From the NCBI GenBank assembly GCA_013695295.1, contig JACDAS010000168.1:1-11199 (forward strand): a stretch of 11,199 nt of DNA. The letters are read 5' to 3'. The translations under genes were made by a program, and so were the position numbers. The stretch comes from Actinomycetota bacterium. Its GTDB lineage: Bacteria; Actinomycetota; Thermoleophilia; Gaiellales; Gaiellaceae. The notes under the pieces were generated by a model, which did not search any database, was not told the origin of the DNA, and was given only the letters and a program-made list of their open reading frames with translations. Numbering within the stretch: position 1 is the stretch's first letter; every line of letters starts with the position of its first letter. Of this stretch, positions 6,338 to 11,199 are shown one piece after another.

Positions 6338-6346
6338 GAGGGAAGG
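6338..6346 (+). promoter_or_regulatory. ribosome binding site choosing the start at 6353
   Basis: GAGGGAAGG ends six bases before the ATG at 6353. The other in-frame candidate, GTG at 6323, lies inside a hairpin with no purine-rich sequence in front, so the ATG is preferred. Confidence 0.65.
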
Positions 6347-6352
6347 GCCTCG

Positions 6353-9043
6353 ATGACGGAGATCGGCCCGCCTGAGGGGCTGGGTTCCCGCCGCCTGCTG
6401 CCTGTCAGGCGCCCCGGTTTCCTCTCTGGACACGCCGCTGGTCCGGGCCGCGAGCTTCCCTCAGGCGACGTCACCTTCCTCTTCACGGACATCGAGGGCT
6501 CGACCCGCCTCCTGCGCGCTCTGGGAGCGCACTACCGGGAGACACTCGAGACGCACCGGCGCGTCGTCCGCGAGGCGATCGAGAGCTGCCGGGGCTGCGA
6601 GTTCGGTACCGAGGGCGACGCGTTCTTCGTCGCCTTCGAGAACGCCGAGGACGCCGTCCTGGCGGCCTCGGCCGCCCAGGCCGGCCTGGCCGCGCAGAAG
6701 TGGCCAGACGGCGCTTCCGTCCGGGTTCGGATGGCGGTGCATACCGGGCGGCCCGAGCTCGCGGGAGGGAACTACCTGGGGCTGGATGTCCACCGGGTCT
6801 CGCGCATCTGCGGCGCCGGACACGGCGGCCAGGTGCTCGTGTCGCGCTCGACCCGCGAGCTGATCTCCGAGCGTCTCCCAGTCGCCGACCTGGGCGAGCA
6901 CCGGCTGAAGGACCTGCCAGAGCCCGAATGGCTCTTCCAGCTCGTGATTCCCGGGCTGCCGGCGGAGTTCCCGCCGCTCCGGAGCCTGAACAACACGAAC
7001 CTGCCGACGTTCGCCACCCCGCTCGTCGGGCGCGGCCGCGAGCTGGAGCAGGTGGTCGCCCTCATCTGCGACGACTCGGTCCGCCTCGTCACCCTCACCG
7101 GTCCCGGGGGCTCCGGGAAGACCCGGCTGGCGGTGCAGGCGGCCCTGCGCACCGTTGAGCGCTACGGGAACGGCGTCTTCTTCGTCGGCCTCGCCCAGCT
7201 CGGCGACCCCGCGCTCGTCCTGCCGCTCGTGGCCGAGACCGTCGGCGTCAGGGAGGGTTCGGCCGTCACGGCGGCGGACCGGCTCTGCGAGCACCTCGCC
7301 GACAAGCGGATGCTGCTCGTCCTCGACAACTTCGAGCACCTGCTCGAGGCGGCGCCCGGTGTGGCCGACCTCCTGCGCCGGGCTCCGCTGGTCGAGGTGG
7401 TGGCGACGAGCCGCGAGCCGCTCAGGCTCTCCGGCGAGCACGAGTTCGGTGTCCCGCCGCTCGCGAGCGTCGACGCCGTGGCGTTGTTCGTCGAGCGCGC
7501 CACGGCAGCGCGTCCGGGGTTCGAGCTCGGCGACTGCCGCCCGGAGGTGGCCGAGATCTGCCGGCGCCTGGACGGGCTGCCGCTCGCGGTCGAGCTCGCA
7601 GCGGCGCGCGTGAAGCTCCTGTCGCCGCGCGCGCTCCTGGCTCGCCTCGAACAGCGCCTCGACCTCCTCATCGGGGGTGCCCGTGACCTCCCCGAGCGCC
7701 AGCGGGCGCTGCGGGCGACGATCGACTGGAGCCACGAGCTGTTGGACGCCGGCGAGCAGGCGGCGTTCGCCCGGCTCGGCGTCTTTGCAGGCGGCTTCAC
7801 CCTCAACGCTGCCGAGACGGTCGCGGGAGCCGGTCTCGACACCGTCTCGTCGCTGCTCGACAAGAGCCTGCTCGCGCGCTCGGCCGCCGACCGGGAGCTG
7901 CGGGTCTCGATGCTCGAGACGATCCGCGAGTACGCGCTGTGGCAGCTCGAGCGCCGGGGCGAGCTCGCCGAGCTGAGACGGCGTCACGCCGGGTTCTTCG
8001 CCGAGCTGGCGCGCGAGGCTGAGAGCGCGCTCCGCGGGCCGGCCCAGGGCGACTGGCTGGAGCAGCTCGAGTGCGAGCACGCGAACCTGCGCGCGGCGCT
8101 CGAGTGGGCGCGGGAGGCGAGGGAGGCCCGTCTGGAGCTCGAGCTCTCGGCCTCGCTCCTTCGCTTCTGGCTGATCCGGGGCCACCTCGCCGAGGGGCGC
8201 GCCTCGCTCGAGCGCGCGCTCGAGCGGGCCGAGGGTCAGCCGGAGGAGCTGCGGGCGAAGGCTCTCCGGGCAGCGTCGGTTCTCGCCGAGACCCAGGGCG
8301 ACCTCGGGCCGGCACGTCTCCTGGCCGAGGACAGCCTGGCGCGCTACCGCGCTCTCGGCGACGTCCTCGGGACCGTCCGCGCCCTCAGCGATCTCGGCGC
8401 AATCGCGAGCGGAGGAGGGGAGCCGGAACGGGCCCGCGAGCTCTTCGAGGAGAGCATGGAGCTCGCGCGACGGGCCGGCGACCGCCGCGGCCTCGCCACT
8501 GCAGCCTCGAATCTCGGCGACCTCGCGCTGCAGCTGGGCGACCACGGCGCGGCCGAGGTGCGCTTCCGCGAGAGCCTCGCCGTCGACCGCGAGGTCGGCA
8601 ACGCCGAGGGCGTCGCGCTCTCGCTCCAGAATCTCGGCTTCACGGCGCTCGCCGCCGGCCGGGGCGAGGACGCGGCGCGGCTCCTGCGGGAGAGCCTGCT
8701 GGCCTATCGCCCGCTCGAGTACGGGGAGGGGATCGCCTACTGTCTGGTCGGGATCGCAGCGCTCGCGGCGGCCGGCGGGGAGGCGTCCCGGGCGGCGCTG
8801 CTGCTCGGCGCGGCGGACGCGCTGCTCGCGCGGGTCGGCGCACCGCTGCGGGGTGTGGAGCTCGAGTTCCGGCACACCGCCGCGGAGGCGACCGAGCGCC
8901 TCCTCGACGGGGAGGAGCGAGCCGCCTGCGAGGCGCGCGGCCGGTCGCTCGACGCCGAGCAGGCGGCCACCCTCGCCCTCGACGAGGGCGTCGCTGGCGA
9001 TGCCCGGGGATGCCCGCACCAGGATCGCGGGCTCTGCCCGTGA
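6353..9043 (+). CDS. class III cyclase-like / NB-ARC-type ATPase / TPR signalling protein without a LuxR domain
   Basis: An 896-residue cytoplasmic signalling protein. Residues 40-197 form a class III nucleotidyl cyclase homology domain: FTDIEGST with metal Asp46, GTEGDAFF with metal Asp89, YLGLDVHRVSRI at 141-152, and GHGGQVLVS. The position before TEGD, usually the base-specifying Lys, is Gly85. The transition-state Asn of the N-x3-R pair is His147, although Arg151 remains, so cyclase activity is doubtful. Residues 222-430 are a STAND/NB-ARC-type ATPase: VGR at 225-227, Walker A GPGGSGKT at 250-257, Walker B LLVLDN at 321-326, TSR at 352-354 and GLPLA at 408-412. A winged-helix-like region follows (about 445-530), then five TPR-like repeats at a regular 40-residue period (about 637-829). 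The chain ends after the usual ALLLGAADAL...AATLALDE tail with no LuxR helix-turn-helix. Actinobacterial relatives include the M. tuberculosis Rv0386/Rv1358 group. The input signal and target are unknown. It is probably transcribed alone. Confidence 0.92.
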   Translation: MTEIGPPEGLGSRRLLPVRRPGFLSGHAAGPGRELPSGDVTFLFTDIEGSTRLLRALGAHYRETLETHRRVVREAIESCRGCEFGTEGDAFFVAFENAEDAVLAASAAQAGLAAQKWPDGASVRVRMAVHTGRPELAGGNYLGLDVHRVSRICGAGHGGQVLVSRSTRELISERLPVADLGEHRLKDLPEPEWLFQLVIPGLPAEFPPLRSLNNTNLPTFATPLVGRGRELEQVVALICDDSVRLVTLTGPGGSGKTRLAVQAALRTVERYGNGVFFVGLAQLGDPALVLPLVAETVGVREGSAVTAADRLCEHLADKRMLLVLDNFEHLLEAAPGVADLLRRAPLVEVVATSREPLRLSGEHEFGVPPLASVDAVALFVERATAARPGFELGDCRPEVAEICRRLDGLPLAVELAAARVKLLSPRALLARLEQRLDLLIGGARDLPERQRALRATIDWSHELLDAGEQAAFARLGVFAGGFTLNAAETVAGAGLDTVSSLLDKSLLARSAADRELRVSMLETIREYALWQLERRGELAELRRRHAGFFAELAREAESALRGPAQGDWLEQLECEHANLRAALEWAREAREARLELELSASLLRFWLIRGHLAEGRASLERALERAEGQPEELRAKALRAASVLAETQGDLGPARLLAEDSLARYRALGDVLGTVRALSDLGAIASGGGEPERARELFEESMELARRAGDRRGLATAASNLGDLALQLGDHGAAEVRFRESLAVDREVGNAEGVALSLQNLGFTALAAGRGEDAARLLRESLLAYRPLEYGEGIAYCLVGIAALAAAGGEASRAALLLGAADALLARVGAPLRGVELEFRHTAAEATERLLDGEERAACEARGRSLDAEQAATLALDEGVAGDARGCPHQDRGLCP

Positions 9044-9054
9044 TCCGTCTGAAC

Positions 9055-9064
9055 CGACCGGTCG
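9055..9064. repeat. 10-bp palindrome 12 bp after the cyclase-like gene
   Basis: CGACCGGTCG is a perfect palindrome in the gap before ftsK. Its half-site CCGACC recurs at 9084-9089 and, inverted, as GGTCGG at 9104-9109. It could be a regulator site or part of a terminator; neither can be decided by eye. Confidence 0.35.
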
Positions 9065-9070
9065 AGCGTC

Positions 9071-9109
9071 TGGGGGGTCAGAGCCGACCTCCTAGGCCGA
9101 AGGGGTCGG
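9071..9109 (+). terminator. two competing stem-loops ahead of ftsK
   Basis: Stem A pairs 9071-9079 (TGGGGGGTC) with 9086-9094 (GACCTCCTA): nine pairs, two of them G-U, with a 6-nt loop. Stem B pairs 9084-9093 (CCGACCTCCT) with 9101-9109 (AGGGGTCGG): nine pairs with one bulged T and a 7-nt loop. They share the middle strand, so only one can form. No T-tract follows. It is probably a terminator of the upstream gene or ftsK leader structure. Confidence 0.4.
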
Positions 9110-9136
9110 TCCGGGTGCGTCGAACGAACGGAGACG

Positions 9137-11199
9137 ATGGCCACTCGCCGCGCGACACGCCGCCCGAAGCCGCGGGCCCCGGCCCGCGCGGGGAAGCGCA
9201 AGCAGGTCCGCGGGGCGCGCCCGCACCACCACCCTGAGCTGATCGGCCTCGCGCTCGTCGTCGTCGGCCTCTTTCTCGGCGTGCTCCTGTACCTCGGCTG
9301 GGACGGCGGGTTCGTCGGCGGACCGATCACCCGGGGACTCGACTCGGCCGTGGGGGTCGCCGGGTACGCGCTCCCGATCGTCCTCTGCGGGATCGGCGGC
9401 CTGATGCTCGCGCGGAGCACCCTCGTCGACGTTCGTCCATTCCGCGCCGGCCTCTGCCTGCTCGCGGGCGGCCTGATGGTCACGCTCGGAAGCGCGCATG
9501 GGGGAGCCCTCGGCCGAGGGGCCGGCGGCGGGCTCGCGAGTCTCCTGGGCGGCACCGGCGCGACGCTCGTCGGCGTCGCCGGCCTGGTGGCGGCCGCGCT
9601 TCTGCTCACGGGGGCGTCGGTCGGCTCGCTGCTGCGCGGCTCGGGACACGCTGTCCGGCGCTCCGGCCACGCGGTGCGTCGGGCCGGCGGGGCGGCGAGG
9701 AAGGGCCTCGTGGAAGCCGCCCGGTTCCCGGAGCTCGCTCCCGACCCGTCCGGGCCTTCGTCCCGTCCCCCGAGCCCGCCGGTGGACGGCGTCAGCGCTT
9801 TTCCCGACGTGGTCGGCGAGCCGGACCTCTCCAGCTCGCTCGGGCGGGTCCTCGTCGAAGCCGTGCCGCACCCCGAGGATCCCGACTCCGACGTCTCGCA
9901 GGAGCCGCTCTTCCCCGAGCGAGCGCAGGGGACCGCCGACTACCGGCTTCCGGACCGAAACGTGCTCCACCGCTCGCGGCCGGCGGCGGGCCCCTCGGCC
10001 GAGGCGAGCGGCCGGATCGCCGAGGCGCTCGTCCAGACGCTCGCGCACTTCGGGGTCGACGCGACGGTGATCGGCGAGATCTCGGGCCCGCGCGTCACGC
10101 GCTTCGAGCTCTCGCTGGCCCCCGGGACGAAGGTGGCGAAAGTCGCGGCGCTGAAGGACGACCTCTCGTACGCGCTCGCCACGACCGAGATCCGGATCCT
10201 CGCGCCGATCCCCGGCAAGCAGGCGGTCGGTGTCGAGCTGCCCAACCTGTCGCCGAACCTCGTCACCCTCGGAGACGTGTACGACGACCTGCCGGCGACC
10301 GCGAGCCCGCTCTCGGTCTGGCTCGGCAAGGACATCTCCGGCAACGCCGTCTGGACGGATCTCGCGCGGATGCCCCACCTCCTGATCGCCGGCACCACCG
10401 GCTCGGGCAAGTCCGGCTGCATCAACACGATCTTGACCTCGATCCTGCTCCGCGCGACACCCGACGAAGCGCGGATGATCCTGATCGATCCCAAGCGAAT
10501 CGAGCTCGGTTTCTACGAGTCGATCCCGCATCTGCTGACGCCGGTCGTCTCGAGCCCGAAAGGCGCCGCGGCGGTGCTCGCGAACGTCGTCTCCGAGATG
10601 GAGCGCCGCTACGAGCGGATGAGCCTCGTCCGGGCACGAAGCCTGCCCGAGATGAACCGGGCCCTGCGCTCCCGCGGCGAGGAGACGCTGCCCTACCTGC
10701 TGGTCGTGATCGACGAGCTCGCCGACCTGATGATGATCTCGCCCCAGGCGGTCGAGGACGCGATCATCCGTCTGGCGCAGAAGTCGCGAGCGGTCGGGAT
10801 CCACCTCGTGCTTGCCACCCAGCGCCCGTCGGTGGACGTGATCACAGGGATGATCAAGGCGAACGTCCCCTCGCGGATCGCCTTTGCCGTCTCGAGCCAG
10901 ACGGATTCGCGGGTCATCCTCGACGGGCACGGCGCCGAGAGCCTGCTCGGGCAGGGAGACATGCTCTTCAAGCCGCTCGGGACCTCCCGACTCCAGCGCC
11001 TGCAGGGGGCCTACGTGACCGAGGAGGAGATCGCGCTGATCGTCGACCAGTGCCGCTCGCAGCGTGGTCAGGAGCTCGACGAGAGCCTGCTCGAGCTGCC
11101 CGAGGTGTTCGCCGACGAAGGCGACGGCTCCAACGGCGACGACGGCGAGTTCGATCCGGACGAGGACCCCTTGCTCGAGCGCGCGATCGAGCTCGTCGT
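9137..11199 (+). CDS. ftsK: DNA translocase FtsK/SpoIIIE family, 3' end beyond the window
   Basis: FtsK pumps chromosomal DNA through the closing septum. The frame stays open from the ATG at 9137 (GGAG at 9130-9133) to the last base: 687 codons and two bases, no stop. A very basic N-terminus (about 14 Arg/Lys in the first 34 residues, then HHH) precedes four membrane segments near 35-55, 73-92, 103-120 and 136-160. A basic juxtamembrane stretch follows with a tandem SGHAVRR repeat (169-175, 176-182), then an acidic, proline-rich linker of only about 100 residues. The motor carries the alpha domain (around 316-370, SGPRVTRFEL and IPGKQAVGVE), Walker A GTTGSGKS (419-426), DPKRIELGFY (451-460), Walker B VVIDELADLM (Asp526, Glu527) and ATQRPSVDVITG (560-571). 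The C-terminal gamma winged helix that reads DNA polarity lies past the edge. The acidic stretch at about 655-680 leads toward it. The locus order matches M. tuberculosis (rnj then ftsK). Confidence 0.96.
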   Translation, partial: MATRRATRRPKPRAPARAGKRKQVRGARPHHHPELIGLALVVVGLFLGVLLYLGWDGGFVGGPITRGLDSAVGVAGYALPIVLCGIGGLMLARSTLVDVRPFRAGLCLLAGGLMVTLGSAHGGALGRGAGGGLASLLGGTGATLVGVAGLVAAALLLTGASVGSLLRGSGHAVRRSGHAVRRAGGAARKGLVEAARFPELAPDPSGPSSRPPSPPVDGVSAFPDVVGEPDLSSSLGRVLVEAVPHPEDPDSDVSQEPLFPERAQGTADYRLPDRNVLHRSRPAAGPSAEASGRIAEALVQTLAHFGVDATVIGEISGPRVTRFELSLAPGTKVAKVAALKDDLSYALATTEIRILAPIPGKQAVGVELPNLSPNLVTLGDVYDDLPATASPLSVWLGKDISGNAVWTDLARMPHLLIAGTTGSGKSGCINTILTSILLRATPDEARMILIDPKRIELGFYESIPHLLTPVVSSPKGAAAVLANVVSEMERRYERMSLVRARSLPEMNRALRSRGEETLPYLLVVIDELADLMMISPQAVEDAIIRLAQKSRAVGIHLVLATQRPSVDVITGMIKANVPSRIAFAVSSQTDSRVILDGHGAESLLGQGDMLFKPLGTSRLQRLQGAYVTEEEIALIVDQCRSQRGQELDESLLELPEVFADEGDGSNGDDGEFDPDEDPLLERAIELV

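Noticed and set aside
6323..6352. GTG start ten codons upstream for the cyclase-like gene
   Set aside because: It has no ribosome binding site and falls inside a hairpin, whereas the ATG at 6353 has GAGGGAAGG at good spacing.
6461..9019. 852-codon open frame antisense to the cyclase/ATPase gene
   Set aside because: Same mirror effect. The sense strand carries Walker, cyclase and TPR motifs; the antisense product shows no family features.
8990..9043. Cys/His-containing tail (GCPHQDRGLCP) as a metal site in the cyclase-like protein
   Set aside because: Two Cys and one His in a short unstructured tail are not enough, and no known zinc motif matches.
9092..10930. 612-codon open frame antisense to ftsK
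   Set aside because: The sense strand encodes four membrane segments and a complete FtsK motor in frame. The antisense translation is charged low-complexity sequence.
1..11199. CRISPR arrays, insertion sequences, tRNAs, phage or defence genes
   Set aside because: None seen. Repeats are limited to short inverted repeats in gaps, and the genes are housekeeping, salvage and signalling types. The frequent CTCGAG and GAGCTC words reflect Leu-Glu codon usage rather than sites.

Overview
The window is a high-GC bacterial chromosome segment, almost entirely coding and with strong G/C preference at third codon positions. Gene order and promoter style point to Actinomycetota. dapB, dapA, the RNase J gene and ftsK occur in the same relative order in the Mycobacterium tuberculosis chromosome (dapB ... 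thyX-dapA-rnj ... ftsK), and two starts here sit 6-8 nt behind TANNNT -10 boxes, as in actinobacterial leaderless mRNAs. A deep lineage such as Thermoleophilia is plausible, but this is an impression that a phylogeny would have to test.

Layout, left to right: the 3' part of dapB (1-518, +); a convergent alpha/beta-hydrolase gene (560-1231, -) whose start lies only 24 bp from the divergent start of dapA (1256-2134, +); then an apparent operon of rnj (2191-3849), an unrecognised 183-residue gene (3846-4397), ribokinase rbsK (4410-5222) and a RihA-like nucleoside hydrolase (5219-6154). Two of the joints in this operon are 4-base ATGA overlaps. A 198-nt gap packed with inverted repeats (6155-6352) follows. 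Next come a large cyclase/NB-ARC/TPR signalling protein (6353-9043), a short structured gap, and ftsK (9137 onward), which is open in frame through the right edge of the window.

Functionally, dapA and dapB catalyse consecutive steps of lysine/diaminopimelate synthesis. RNase J degrades and matures RNA. The nucleoside hydrolase and ribokinase form a two-step route from nucleoside to ribose and then ribose 5-phosphate, so the rnj operon may link RNA turnover to ribose salvage (inference). The cyclase-like protein keeps both metal aspartates but has replaced two other canonical cyclase catalytic positions, and it has no C-terminal LuxR DNA-binding domain. FtsK is the septal DNA translocase.

No defence system, CRISPR array, mobile element, tRNA or rRNA was seen. 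The least explained parts are the 183-residue gene behind rnj, the hairpin-rich gap at 6155-6352, the symmetric divergent start region at 1232-1255, and the competing inverted repeats ahead of ftsK.
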